A stretch of 46,544 nt of DNA from CAZNMF01 sp035547155 (lineage in GTDB: Bacteria; Acidobacteriota; Vicinamibacteria; Vicinamibacterales; SCN-69-37): positions 1 through 46,544 of the forward strand of contig DASZVJ010000114.1 in assembly GCA_035547155.1 (NCBI GenBank). The letters are read 5' to 3'. A program made the position numbers and the translations under genes. Shown here piece after piece: positions 32,250-40,926 of the stretch; the stretch's first letter is position 1, and the number at the start of each line of letters is the position of its first letter. Below the pieces are notes generated by a model. That model made no database searches. It was not told the origin of the DNA and saw only the letters and a list, made by a program, of their open reading frames with translations.

Positions 32250-34547
32250 ATGTATCTGCGCCCGACCGACGTCGCGCCGCCTGTCGCTGCGCGGCGACGT
32301 CTGCTCGACAGCCCGCGGCTGCTCGGCGCGATTGCGGTCCTGCTCGTCGCGATCCTTGCGGCGCTGTTCTGGATCGCGAATCGATCGAGCGATCTCCCGC
32401 CCGCGCTGCTGACCGACGTCTTGCTCTACGCGCTGCTCGCCGTCGACCTCGCGCTGCTGGTCGCCTTGTCGTTCGTGCTCGTCCGCAATCTGCTGAAGCT
32501 CTGGGTCGAGCGCCGCGCGGCGGCGCCGTTCGCCCGCTTCCGCGGCAAGCTCGTCGGCGCGCTGCTCGCGATGGCGCTGATTCCGGCCGTGCTCGTGCTC
32601 ATCAGCGGCAGCGAGATCATCCGATCGAGCGCCGAGCGCTGGTTCAGCGAGCCGGTCGACGAAGTGCTCGGCGCCGCGCAGGGGATCGCGCAGCAGTACT
32701 ATCGCGACGGCCAGCAGCTCACGCAGCTTCGCGCGCGGCGTCTGGCGCGTCTCGTGCCGCCCGCGGCCCTCGTCGCCGGCGACGTCGCCACGCTCACGCC
32801 GCTCGTCGAGGACGAGCCGCGGACCATGTTGAACGGTGCGGTCGACGTCTATCGCACGATCACGGCGCCGGGCGAGCCGTCGGATCTGTCGTATCTGTTC
32901 GGCGTGGGCTCGGCCAATCTCGGCACCGATCACGCGCCGCCCCCGGCCGATCGGCTCGCCGCACGCGCGATCGCGTCGGGCCACGACGAAGCGCAGCAGG
33001 ACGATCTCGACGGCGGCGGCGTGCTGCTGCGAACGGCATCGCCGGTGCGCGACGGCGACGAGACGATCGTCGGCGCGATCGTCGTCTCGCAATTCCTCTC
33101 GTCCGACATTCAATTGCGGGCGCTGCGTGCGACGGCCGCGTACGAGAACTATCAGGGGCTGCGCGTCCTCAAAGGGCCGATCCAGGGGGTCTATCAGTCG
33201 ATCTTCCTGGCGGTCAGTCTGCTGATTCTGATGAGCGCGACGTGGCTGGGCCTCTATCTCGCGAAGCGCATCACACGGCCGGTGCAAATGCTGGCCGAAG
33301 GCGCGAAGGCGATCGGCGAAGGCCAGCTGGACCTGCGGCTCGAGCCTGAGAGCGGCGACGAGATGGGATCGCTCATCGAGTCGTTCAACATGATGGCCGC
33401 GGAGCTCGGCACGAGCCGGATGCGCCTGGAGCAATCGCGCCGCGCGCTGGAAATCAAGAACCTCGAGGTGGACGCGCGCCGCCGGTACATCGAGACGATT
33501 CTCGAGCGCGTCGCGACGGGCGTCATCTCGCTCGACGCGGATGGATTGGTGTCGACGATCAACGGCGCCGCCGAGCGTCTGCTCGGCCTCGGCGCGCGCG
33601 CCGTCGGCCGGCCTGCCGTCGAAGTGTTTCAGCGGGACGATCTCCAGGCGCTGATGCCGCTCGTGTCGGCGACGACGCGCCGCGAGCTGTCGGGCGTCGT
33701 GCGCGAGGTCACGCTGGCGCGCGACGATCGCGAGGTCCATCTCGCCGTGGCTGCGACCGTGCTGACGGGCGAGTCCGGCCGCGCCGAAGGCGCCGTGCTC
33801 GTCTTCGACGACGTGACGCCGCTGATTCGCGCGCAGCGCGTGGCCGCCTGGCGCGACGTGGCGCGGCGGCTCGCGCACGAGATCAAGAATCCGCTGACGC
33901 CGATCCAGTTGAGCGCCGAACGGATGCGTCGTCATTTCGGCCACGCGCCGCCGCAGACGCACGCCCTCGTGGCCGAGTGCACCGACGCGATCATCACGGA
34001 AGTCGAAGTGCTCAAGGGGCTGGTCGACGAGTTCGCGCAGTTCGCGCGGCTGCGCGGCCCACGGCTCCTGCCCGTGGATCTGAACGCGATCGTCGACAAC
34101 ACCCTGCAGCTGTACGCGGGCGTGTTGCAGCAGGGGCGAGTACGGCTGGTGCGTCAGCTCGAGCCGCGAGTGCCGCCCGTGCGCGTCGACGCCGAGCAGA
34201 TGCGGCAGGTGATCATCAACCTGGTCGACAACGCGCTCGAGGTGCTCGGCGGACCGGGCGCGTCCGATCGGCCCGCGGGCGGATCGTCCGTCGTGATCGT
34301 GAGCACCGCGTACGACGCGCGCAACGGCGTCGTGCGGCTCGTCGTCACCGACAACGGGCCAGGAGTGCCGCCGGCGGATCGTGACAAACTGTTCATGCCG
34401 TACTACTCGACGAAAGGACGCGGCAGCGGGCTCGGCCTGGCGATCGTCCGCCGCATCATCGTCGAGCACGGCGGCGGCATCGAAGTCGGCGCCGCGCAGC
34501 CGTCGGGGACGACGTTCACCATCGAGTTGCCGTGTCAGCCATCCTGA
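32250..34547 (+). CDS. NtrY-type sensor histidine kinase
   Basis: A 765-residue membrane kinase. Two N-terminal helices (about 24-43, 54-76) and another at about 98-116 lead into a periplasmic or extracytoplasmic region (about 120-305). A further helix is 'GVYQSIFLAVSLLILMSATW', then come HAMP ('KRITRPVQMLAEGAKAIGEG'), a PAS domain (about 405-520), HisKA with 'LAHEIKNPLTPIQLSAERMR' (the phospho-His), and HATPase with 'QVIINLVDNALEVL', 'VTDNGPGVP' and 'GRGSGLGLAIV'. The layout is NtrY. It would phosphorylate the regulator encoded by the gene overlapping its end by 16 bases. The signal may relate to nitrogen or redox state (family knowledge). Confidence 0.93.
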   Translation: MYLRPTDVAPPVAARRRLLDSPRLLGAIAVLLVAILAALFWIANRSSDLPPALLTDVLLYALLAVDLALLVALSFVLVRNLLKLWVERRAAAPFARFRGKLVGALLAMALIPAVLVLISGSEIIRSSAERWFSEPVDEVLGAAQGIAQQYYRDGQQLTQLRARRLARLVPPAALVAGDVATLTPLVEDEPRTMLNGAVDVYRTITAPGEPSDLSYLFGVGSANLGTDHAPPPADRLAARAIASGHDEAQQDDLDGGGVLLRTASPVRDGDETIVGAIVVSQFLSSDIQLRALRATAAYENYQGLRVLKGPIQGVYQSIFLAVSLLILMSATWLGLYLAKRITRPVQMLAEGAKAIGEGQLDLRLEPESGDEMGSLIESFNMMAAELGTSRMRLEQSRRALEIKNLEVDARRRYIETILERVATGVISLDADGLVSTINGAAERLLGLGARAVGRPAVEVFQRDDLQALMPLVSATTRRELSGVVREVTLARDDREVHLAVAATVLTGESGRAEGAVLVFDDVTPLIRAQRVAAWRDVARRLAHEIKNPLTPIQLSAERMRRHFGHAPPQTHALVAECTDAIITEVEVLKGLVDEFAQFARLRGPRLLPVDLNAIVDNTLQLYAGVLQQGRVRLVRQLEPRVPPVRVDAEQMRQVIINLVDNALEVLGGPGASDRPAGGSSVVIVSTAYDARNGVVRLVVTDNGPGVPPADRDKLFMPYYSTKGRGSGLGLAIVRRIIVEHGGGIEVGAAQPSGTTFTIELPCQPS

Positions 34548-35893
34548 TTGTCGACGACGAAGCCGGTGTGCGCGCGGCGCTGGCCGGCGTGCTGCGCGAC
34601 GAAGAGTACGACGTCGACGTCGTCGAGAGCGGCGAAGCATGCCTCGAGCAGGTGAGCCGCCGCACGTACGATCTGATCCTGCTCGACATCTGGCTGCCGG
34701 GCATCGACGGGCTCGTCACGCTCGAGCGCCTGCGCGATCGCCGCCTCGACGCGCCCGTCATCATGATCTCTGGACACGCCAACATCGAGTCGGCCGTGCG
34801 CGCGACGAAGCTCGGCGCGTTCGACTTCATCGAGAAGCCGCTGTCGCTCGAGAAGACGGTGCTGGCCGTGCGCAACGCGCTGCGGCAGCGGCAGCTCGAG
34901 GTCGAGAATCGCGCGCTGCGCGCGCGGGTCGATCGGCGCTACGCGATGGTCGGCGACAGCCAGGTGATGCGTGCGCTGCGCGAGCAGATTGCGATGGCCG
35001 CGCCGACCAACGGACGCGTGCTGATCTCCGGCGAGAACGGAACGGGCAAGGAGCTCGTCGCCCGGCACGTGCACGCGTTCAGCCAGCGGCGCGGCGGACC
35101 GTTCGTCGAGGTCAACTGTGCGGCGCTGCCGGAAGAGTTGATCGAGTCGGAGCTCTTCGGCCACATCAAGGGGGCGTTCACCGGCGCCGTCGGCGATCGG
35201 CGCGGCAAGTTCGATCAGGCCAACGGCGGCACGCTGTTCCTCGACGAAGTCGGCGACATGAGCCTGAAGATGCAGGCGAAGGTGCTGCGCGCGCTGCAGG
35301 AACAGGTCATCGAGCCCGTCGGCGGGCAGGGCAGCGTGCGCGTCGACGTGCGCGTGCTCGCGGCCACCAACAAGGACATCACGGAAGAAATCCGCCGCGG
35401 CCGCTTCCGTGAAGATCTGTTCTTCCGCCTCAACGTCATCCCGATCTTCGTGCCGCCGCTGCGCGATCGCGCCGACGACGTCCTGCGGCTCGCCGAGCAC
35501 TTCATCGCGGAGTTCTCGCAGGAGTACGGACGCCGGCACAAGACGCTCTCGCCGGACGCGACCGAGATGCTGCGCACGTATCGCTGGCCGGGCAACGTGC
35601 GCGAGCTCCGCAACGTGATCGAGCGCCTCATCATCATGGTGCCCGGCCATGTGATCGACGCGGCGGATCTCTCGTTCCTGTCGCCGCCGCCGGCGCCGGC
35701 GGCGGAGGCTCGCGGGCCGATGCCCGTGCAGCCGCTGTTCGATGCGCGCGACGAGTGGGAGCGCGCCTATATTCTTGGCGCGCTGTCGGCGTACGGCGGC
35801 AACATCTCGAAGACGGCCGAAGGCCTCGGCCTCGAGCGCAGCAATCTCTACAAGAAGATGCGCGGCCTGGGTATCGCGCCGCCGAGGGAATAG
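34532..35893 (+). CDS. NtrX/NtrC-type sigma-54-dependent response regulator
   Basis: A 453-residue regulator with three domains. The receiver ('ILIVDDEAGV', phospho-Asp in 'LILLDIWLPG', Lys in 'IEKPLSLEK') is followed by AAA+ with Walker A 'SGENGTGKELVARHVH', the sigma-54 contact loop GAFTGA in 'HIKGAFTGAVGDRRGKFDQA', Walker B 'GGTLFLDEVGDMSLKMQ' and the arginine-finger region. A Fis-type HTH ends the protein ('YGGNISKTAEGLGLERSNLY'). It should activate sigma-54 promoters when phosphorylated by the preceding kinase. GTG 34532 lies within the kinase's 3' end. Confidence 0.95.
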   Translation: MSAILIVDDEAGVRAALAGVLRDEEYDVDVVESGEACLEQVSRRTYDLILLDIWLPGIDGLVTLERLRDRRLDAPVIMISGHANIESAVRATKLGAFDFIEKPLSLEKTVLAVRNALRQRQLEVENRALRARVDRRYAMVGDSQVMRALREQIAMAAPTNGRVLISGENGTGKELVARHVHAFSQRRGGPFVEVNCAALPEELIESELFGHIKGAFTGAVGDRRGKFDQANGGTLFLDEVGDMSLKMQAKVLRALQEQVIEPVGGQGSVRVDVRVLAATNKDITEEIRRGRFREDLFFRLNVIPIFVPPLRDRADDVLRLAEHFIAEFSQEYGRRHKTLSPDATEMLRTYRWPGNVRELRNVIERLIIMVPGHVIDAADLSFLSPPPAPAAEARGPMPVQPLFDARDEWERAYILGALSAYGGNISKTAEGLGLERSNLYKKMRGLGIAPPRE

Positions 35894-35903
35894 GGCGAAG
35901 AAG

Positions 35904-35936
35904 TTCGAAGGGTGACGTTCGAAGTTCGAAAACGTC
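35904..35936. repeat. TTCGAAG word repeat with hairpin between convergent genes
   Basis: TTCGAAG at 35904-35910 and 35918-35924, then TTCGAA at 35925-35930. GACGTT (35914-35919) pairs with AACGTC (35931-35936) as the outer stem. It fills the 41-base gap between the response regulator and the converging formiminotransferase, so it may act as a terminator. Confidence 0.6.
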
Positions 35937-36846
35937 AAGCGCCTTGGCCAGAGCTCTTCGACAGGATTTGCACTTCCAGCAGCATTTCCGGCTTGAATCG
36001 CGGCAGCGCGAGCGCCGCGGCGCCGGCGGACGCCAGCGCCTCGGCCGGCACGAGACCGATGAGCTCGCTTTCGAGCACGGCGACGCCATGGTGCGCCGCT
36101 TCGGCAGCCACGGCGCGGAACGCGTCGGCCATCGACGTCGCTCGGAAATCGGTCAGGTTCATCGACACTTGGACGATGCCGCGATCGGCGAGGGGCAGGC
36201 CGAGCGCTTTGACGCACGGCAAACCGCCCGAGCTCTGGCGCACCGCGCGCGCGACGGCCTTGGCGACGTCGAGGCGATCGGTCGCCAGGTTGACGTTGAA
36301 CGCGATCAACGGCTTCCGCGCGCCGATGATCGTGGCGCCAGCGGTCGGATGCGGCACGGCCGGACCGAAATCCGGCTGCCACTCGGGCTGCCGCAGCTTG
36401 TCCGCGAGGCCCTCGAACTGGCCGCGGCGCACGTGCTCGAGCGGACGCCGATGGATCGCCGATGCGGCCGCCTCGTAGAGAAAGACCGGCAGATGAAATC
36501 TCTCCGCGACATCCGCGCCGATCGTCCGCGCGAGCGCGGCGCAGTCGTCCAGACTGGCGCCGGCCAGCGGGACCAGGGGCACGACGTCGATGGCGCCCAT
36601 GCGTGGGTGGACGCCCGCATGCGTACGCAGATCGATCGCGGGCATCGCGGCTGCGAACATCGCCATGACCGCGCGACGCACGACGTCCGGCTCGCCCGCG
36701 AACGTCAACACGGAGCGATGATGGGCCGCGTCGCGGCTCACGTCGAGCAGCGCCGCGCCCGCGGCGCGAACCGCCGCCGCAATCGCCTCAATCACCTCGA
36801 CGCGGCGTCCTTCACTGACGTTGGGAATGCATTCGATCAAAGGCAC
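35935..36846 (-). CDS. glutamate formiminotransferase (FtcD N-terminal type)
   Basis: A 303-residue enzyme that moves a formimino group between formiminoglutamate and tetrahydrofolate, linking histidine breakdown to one-carbon metabolism. Family motifs are 'LIECIPNVSEGRRVEVIEAI', 'HHRSVLTFAGEPD', 'DLRTHAGVHPRMGAIDVVPL', 'GARKPLIAFNVNLAT' and 'VQVSMNLTDFRATSMADAF'. The cyclodeaminase half of FtcD is absent, giving the stand-alone form. I chose GTG 36846, which yields the family start 'MPLIECIPNVSEG'; the frame runs on to 37083 through a repeat array whose translation ('GSEVPGSEVPGS') is not protein of this family. No other histidine genes are nearby. Confidence 0.9.
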   Translation of the reverse strand: MPLIECIPNVSEGRRVEVIEAIAAAVRAAGAALLDVSRDAAHHRSVLTFAGEPDVVRRAVMAMFAAAMPAIDLRTHAGVHPRMGAIDVVPLVPLAGASLDDCAALARTIGADVAERFHLPVFLYEAAASAIHRRPLEHVRRGQFEGLADKLRQPEWQPDFGPAVPHPTAGATIIGARKPLIAFNVNLATDRLDVAKAVARAVRQSSGGLPCVKALGLPLADRGIVQVSMNLTDFRATSMADAFRAVAAEAAHHGVAVLESELIGLVPAEALASAGAAALALPRFKPEMLLEVQILSKSSGQGA

Positions 36847-36865
36847 GGGAAGAACTTTAACTGGA

Positions 36866-37029
36866 TCGGGTTCCAGGTTCCGGGTTCTGAGGTTCTGGCG
36901 TTCGGTTCTACGGTTCAGGTTCTGACGTTCTCGGTTCTCGCGTTCGGAACCCGAATCCCAGAACCGGCCAGAACCGAACGCCGGAACCCCAGAACCTGGA
37001 ACCTCAGAACCTGGAACCTCAGAACCCGA
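36866..37029. repeat. long imperfect hairpin of GGTTCTG/AGGTTC words (array A)
   Basis: The left half (from TCGGGTTCCAGGTTCCGGGT at 36866) is a run of GGTTC-containing words. The right half (to 37029, ending ...CTCAGAACCCGA) is their reverse complement, so the whole 164 bases can fold as one imperfect hairpin closed by TCGGGTTC/GAACCCGA. It fills most of the 235-base gap between two divergent genes. Confidence 0.8.
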
Positions 37030-37036
37030 TCTTGTC

Positions 37037-37065
37037 TTGTACCATCCATCCCCGCCCGCTATAAT
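37037..37065 (+). promoter_or_regulatory. promoter of the TPR-like protein gene
   Basis: TATAAT (37060-37065) with a weak -35 TTGTAC (37037-37042) 17 bases upstream. The start of transcription would be near 37072, only about 10 bases before the ATG. It begins 8 bases after array A. Confidence 0.65.
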
Positions 37066-37081
37066 CCGCGAGACGCGTTGC

Positions 37082-37900
37082 ATGGCTGAGCTCAGGCGCC
37101 TCGATCCTCATGCCGCCGACACGGCCGATCGCGATGGCCGCGCGGAGACGCTGCTCGTCGAAGGGCTCGATCAGTATTTCGCCGGACATTACGACGACGC
37201 GATCCATTTGTGGACGCGCGTGCTGTTCCTGGATCGCGCGCACGCTCGCGCCCGCGCGTACATCGATCGCGCCCGCACGGCGCTGGCCGAGCGGCAGCGG
37301 CGCGCGGATGAGATCCTCCACATGACCGAGGACCTGCTGACGCGCGGCGAGGTCGTCGAAGCGCGCCGGCTGTTCGTGCAGGCCGTCGCGATGGCCGGAG
37401 AAGACGAGCGCGTCGCGGCGCTTCGCACGCAGCTCGATCGTGTCGAACGGGCGGGCGTCGGCATGCCGCCGCCCATCGCGTCTGCGGCGGCGGTCGTCGA
37501 CGTGCTGCCGATCGGCCGCTGGCGGCGCCGCACGATTTCGGCGGCCGCGCTCATCGCGGCTGCGGCGGTGGGCGGTCTGTTGGTCATGGCCGCCATGAGC
37601 CCGGCCGTTCACGACTGGGTCCGCGCGCGCTCCGGCGCCACGTTGCCGGCGCCGGCGGTCGAATCACCGGATCCGACTGTGTTGTCGCGATCGGACGTGG
37701 CAATGATTCGGGCGCGCACGCTTTATGCGCACGGCCGGCTGGCCGAAGCGCTCGCCGCCCTCGATCGCGTCGACAGCGCGAGCGCCCGGCGCGTCGAGGC
37801 GGATCAGCTTCGCGTCGAGATTCAAACACTGTTGCTGTCGACGCGACCCGTCACGGTCCCGTCGTCCACCGCGCATTCCACCAGGGCAGGCCGACCATGA
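37082..37900 (+). CDS. TPR-like membrane protein
   Basis: A 272-residue protein. An N-terminal helical repeat region ('LLVEGLDQYFAGHYDDAIHL', 'TRVLFLDRAHARARAYIDRA', 'LTRGEVVEARRLFVQAVAMA') has the TPR pattern. One transmembrane helix follows ('ISAAALIAAAAVGGLLVMAA', about 168-187), then a further helical hairpin ('ARTLYAHGRLAEALAALDRV') in the extracytoplasmic part. It may be a scaffold or secretion-linked protein; I do not recognise a specific family. ATG 37082 lies just behind the TATAAT promoter. The stop overlaps the RDD protein start (ATGA). Confidence 0.7.
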   Translation: MAELRRLDPHAADTADRDGRAETLLVEGLDQYFAGHYDDAIHLWTRVLFLDRAHARARAYIDRARTALAERQRRADEILHMTEDLLTRGEVVEARRLFVQAVAMAGEDERVAALRTQLDRVERAGVGMPPPIASAAAVVDVLPIGRWRRRTISAAALIAAAAVGGLLVMAAMSPAVHDWVRARSGATLPAPAVESPDPTVLSRSDVAMIRARTLYAHGRLAEALAALDRVDSASARRVEADQLRVEIQTLLLSTRPVTVPSSTAHSTRAGRP

Positions 37901-39108
37901 AGTGTCCGAAGTGCCACTATTTGAGCTTCGATCCCGAGCCGCGCTGCCGGAACTGCGGCTACACGCTCGCGCTCGACGAGGGAGAGCTGACGATTGATCG
38001 CGTGGAGCCGGACGCCGCCGAAGCTCGGCCGGATCTCCTGTTTCGACAAGAGGCCGATCCGGTGACGAGCCTGGACGACATCGCACTGGCAGAGCCAAAA
38101 CCGGCGTCGCCAAGACGCCGGCGTCGCACGCCCGCGGCTCGCGGGCCCTTCGACGGGCCGGAGATCACGGACGCGTCATCGTCCGCTCTCGCGCCCGCGC
38201 TCGATGCGCCATCCGGCGATGCCGACGATGAAGTCGTCACGCTGACGCCGGAGCCGGGGTCGCCGATCGTGCCGGAGCCTCCACCGCCGCTCACGCTCGT
38301 GGAGCGGCCCGTGCCGCCAGTCAGGCCGGCTCCGGCGCCGGTTCCCACGGACACGATGATTCGTCACCCGAAAGCGCCCGTTGCGCCGCCCACGACGGAG
38401 CTGCCGCTGTTCGTCAAGCCGATGGCACCGCCCGAGCGCGAGCCTCGGATCGATCCGGTCGCGCTCGCCGTGCCCGAGGCGCCGGCGCCGGACATTCCGA
38501 TCGCCAGGCCGAGCGCCACGTCAGTCTCGTCGCGTGTGGCGGCGGCCGCTGCCGCGGAGACGATCACACGGCCGCTGGCAGCAGAGAAGCCGCGCAAGCT
38601 GGGCCCGCTCGATCACGACCTGCTCGAGGATCTCGAGCGCATCGAGACCAACGAGCGCCGCGAGGCCGCGGTGACGGCCAGCGCGGGCCGTGTCGGATTC
38701 GTGAGCCGCCTGGGCGCCGCGACCGTCGATGCGCTGCTCCTCGGCGGCCTGAGCGCCGGCATGGTTTGGGCGACGTTGCGCTGGTGCGAGCTGCCGATTC
38801 AGCAAGTGCGCGTGCTGCCGATCGCTCCGACCGTCGCGTTCTTGTTGCTGGTCGGTCTCGGCTATCTCCTGCTGTTCACGGCTGCGGGCGGTCAGACGAT
38901 CGGCAAGATGCTCTTCGGCATCCGCGTCGTCGGCGACGAGACGCCGTACTCGACGGGAGGCGCGCTGTCGCTGCGGCAGGCGGTCTACCGCGAAGTCGTG
39001 TCGTTGCCGTCGATCCTCGCGCTCGGGCTGGGCTTTCTGCCGGGCCTCTTCGGCGAGGAGCGTGCGCTGCACGATCGGCTGGCGCAGACGCGGGTCGTGC
39101 GCGCATGA
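37897..39108 (+). CDS. RDD family membrane protein with N-terminal zinc ribbon
   Basis: A 403-residue protein. The N-terminus is a zinc ribbon ('MKCPKCHYLSFDPEPRCRNC'). A long Pro/Ala-rich, acidic linker follows (about 50-245; 'PEPPPPLTLVERPVPPVRPA'), then an RDD domain (about 262-400) with 'GFVSRLGAATVDALLLGGL', 'GQTIGKMLFGIRVV' and 'HDRLAQTRVVRA'. RDD proteins are membrane proteins of uncertain role, some of them ion or compatible-solute transporters. It overlaps the genes on both sides by 4 bases, so it is in one operon with the TPR-like protein, pgpA and cinA. Confidence 0.83.
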   Translation: MKCPKCHYLSFDPEPRCRNCGYTLALDEGELTIDRVEPDAAEARPDLLFRQEADPVTSLDDIALAEPKPASPRRRRRTPAARGPFDGPEITDASSSALAPALDAPSGDADDEVVTLTPEPGSPIVPEPPPPLTLVERPVPPVRPAPAPVPTDTMIRHPKAPVAPPTTELPLFVKPMAPPEREPRIDPVALAVPEAPAPDIPIARPSATSVSSRVAAAAAAETITRPLAAEKPRKLGPLDHDLLEDLERIETNERREAAVTASAGRVGFVSRLGAATVDALLLGGLSAGMVWATLRWCELPIQQVRVLPIAPTVAFLLLVGLGYLLLFTAAGGQTIGKMLFGIRVVGDETPYSTGGALSLRQAVYREVVSLPSILALGLGFLPGLFGEERALHDRLAQTRVVRA

Positions 39109-39563
39109 CGCGACTCGCGATCGCGATCGCCACGAGCGCGGGCGCCGGATATTTTCCAATCGCGCCAGGGACCGTTGGGTCGGCGGTCGGCATCGTCATC
39201 TATCTGTTGACGCGACAGATGGGGCCTTCCTGGCAGATTGGCCTGCTCGTCGCGATTTCGCTCGTCGGCATCTGGGCAGCTGACGTCGCGGAGCGCCATT
39301 GCCAACGCGAAGATCCTGGCCACGTCATCATCGATGAAGTCGCCGGACAGTTGATGACGCTGCTGCTGCTCAATGTCGGGATCGTGGGCGCGGCGATTGG
39401 GTTCTTCGTGTTCCGCATCCTCGACATCATCAAGCCGTGGCCCGCGCGCCAGCTCGAGAGCCTGCACGGCGGCCTCGGCATCATGGCCGATGATCTGATG
39501 GCCGGCGTGTACGGCTGGATCATCATGTGGGGTCTCATCCACCTCGTTCCTGCGATTCGATGA
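39105..39563 (+). CDS. pgpA: phosphatidylglycerophosphatase A
   Basis: A 152-residue inner-membrane phosphatase that makes phosphatidylglycerol from its phosphate. The motifs 'GYFPIAPGTVGSAVG', 'VIIDEVAGQLMTLLLL', 'FRILDIIKPWPARQLE' and 'GIMADDLMAGVYGWIIM' are intact. ATGA overlaps link it to both neighbours, and a pgpA-cinA pair is a common bacterial arrangement. Confidence 0.96.
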   Translation: MTRLAIAIATSAGAGYFPIAPGTVGSAVGIVIYLLTRQMGPSWQIGLLVAISLVGIWAADVAERHCQREDPGHVIIDEVAGQLMTLLLLNVGIVGAAIGFFVFRILDIIKPWPARQLESLHGGLGIMADDLMAGVYGWIIMWGLIHLVPAIR

Positions 39564-40822
39564 CCCGCCGGATCGAGACCGCCGAAATTCTCGCCGTCGG
39601 CAGCGAGATGCTGACGCCGTTTCGCGTCGACACGAACTCGCTCTTCCTCACCGCGCGACTCAACGAGCTCGGCGTCATCGTGCGCCGCAAGTCCGTCGTG
39701 GGCGATCGACGCGATGATCTCGCGGCGTGCGTGCGCGAAGCGCTCGCGCGCGTGGATCTCGTCATCACCACGGGCGGCTTGGGTCCGACCGACGACGACC
39801 TCACGCGGGAAGTCGTCGCCGACGTGCTCGGACGCGCGCTGACGATCGACGAGACGATCCTCGCCGCAATTCAGGCACGATTCGCTCGGCGCGGCGTGCC
39901 GATGCCTTCGATCAATCAACGTCAGGCGTGCGTGCCCAGCGGCGCGACGGTCCTGCCGAACAGCGAGGGCACCGCGCCGGGACTGTTGCTCGAGCACCAT
40001 GAACGGTTGATCGCGCTCCTGCCCGGGCCGCCGCGAGAGATGCAGCCGATGTTCGTGCGGGCGATTGCGCCGCTGGTCGAGGCGCGCTCGCCCGGCCGTC
40101 GTCTGCAGCGCCGCGTCGTCAAAGTCACGGGCCGATCCGAGTCGCAAGTCGAGGAGATCGCCAATCCGATCTACACGGCGCTGAGCCACGGCGGCATCGT
40201 CGTGGACGCGACGATCCTCGCGACGCCGGGACAGATCGAAGTCCATCTGGAATCCGCGGGGGACGATCACGACGCGATTCGTGCCGTCCTCGACGACGGC
40301 GTCGCGCGGCTGGCGGCAGCGTTGGGCCCAGCCGTGTTCAGTACGGACGGGCGCACGCTCGAGGAAGTCGTCGGCGATGCGTTGCGTGCGCGCGGTTGGC
40401 GGATCGCCGTGGCCGAGTCGTGCACGGGCGGCTTGCTCGGCGGGCGATTGACGGACGTGCCCGGCAGCTCGGCGTACGTCGTCGGCGGCGTGATCGCGTA
40501 CGACAACGCGGTGAAGGTTCACGAGCTCGACGTGCCCGCGACCATGATCGACGAGCAGGGTGCGGTGAGCGAGCCCGTTGCCGCGGCGATGGCGGCGGGC
40601 GCGCGTCGGCGCTTTCAAGCGGAGATCGGCGTGGCGATTACCGGCATCGCGGGCCCCGGCGGCGGGACGCCAGCCAAGCCGGTGGGGACGGTCTGCGTGG
40701 CGGTGTCCACGCCGGACACCGCCTCGATCCGCACACTCTCCTTTCCCGGGGACCGTGACGCCATCCGCCGGCACTCGACGGCGGCCGCGCTCGACATGGT
40801 GCGACGCGCGCTATCTGACTGA
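39560..40822 (+). CDS. cinA: CinA family protein (nicotinamide-nucleotide amidohydrolase)
   Basis: A 420-residue protein with both CinA parts. The N-terminal MoCF domain reads 'AEILAVGSEMLTPFRVDTNS' and 'VITTGGLGPTDDDLTREVVA'. The C-terminal CinA domain reads 'GWRIAVAESCTGGLLGGRLT', 'VVGGVIAYDNAVKV' and 'GVAITGIAGPGGGTPAKPVG'. The C-terminal domain deamidates NMN in pyridine-nucleotide salvage. The start is ATG 39560, overlapping pgpA's TGA. The serine-lysine site region (ESCTGG) is intact. Confidence 0.95.
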   Translation: MTRRIETAEILAVGSEMLTPFRVDTNSLFLTARLNELGVIVRRKSVVGDRRDDLAACVREALARVDLVITTGGLGPTDDDLTREVVADVLGRALTIDETILAAIQARFARRGVPMPSINQRQACVPSGATVLPNSEGTAPGLLLEHHERLIALLPGPPREMQPMFVRAIAPLVEARSPGRRLQRRVVKVTGRSESQVEEIANPIYTALSHGGIVVDATILATPGQIEVHLESAGDDHDAIRAVLDDGVARLAAALGPAVFSTDGRTLEEVVGDALRARGWRIAVAESCTGGLLGGRLTDVPGSSAYVVGGVIAYDNAVKVHELDVPATMIDEQGAVSEPVAAAMAAGARRRFQAEIGVAITGIAGPGGGTPAKPVGTVCVAVSTPDTASIRTLSFPGDRDAIRRHSTAAALDMVRRALSD

Positions 40823-40926
40823 GCCGGCGTTACTTCCGTCCCGTTTCGATCGCGTTCACACGCCGTTAAACCTTCGAAGAACCGGGCCGATTCCAACAGG
40901 GAGGTATTCCGCCTCCTTGTGCCCGT
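40823..40926. other. leader of the GGDEF-EAL gene
   Basis: A 104-base gap with a small hairpin, GGAGG (in AGGGAGGTATTCC) against CCTCC, about 10-25 bases before the GTG start. The G-rich side could be the ribosome site, and its pairing could hide it. I looked for a cyclic-di-GMP riboswitch and did not find its conserved segments. Confidence 0.4.

Noticed and set aside
31641..34640. A roughly 1000-codon minus-strand frame opposite the NtrY kinase
   Set aside because: It is the Arg/His-rich mirror frame of a well-supported kinase with intact motifs, an effect of high GC.
37037..37081. A TTG start at 37037 for the TPR-like protein
   Set aside because: It is part of the promoter -35 region, and ATG 37082 lies just behind TATAAT.
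40823..40926. A cyclic-di-GMP riboswitch before the GGDEF-EAL gene
   Set aside because: The conserved segments of the GEMM class are not visible; only a small hairpin is present.
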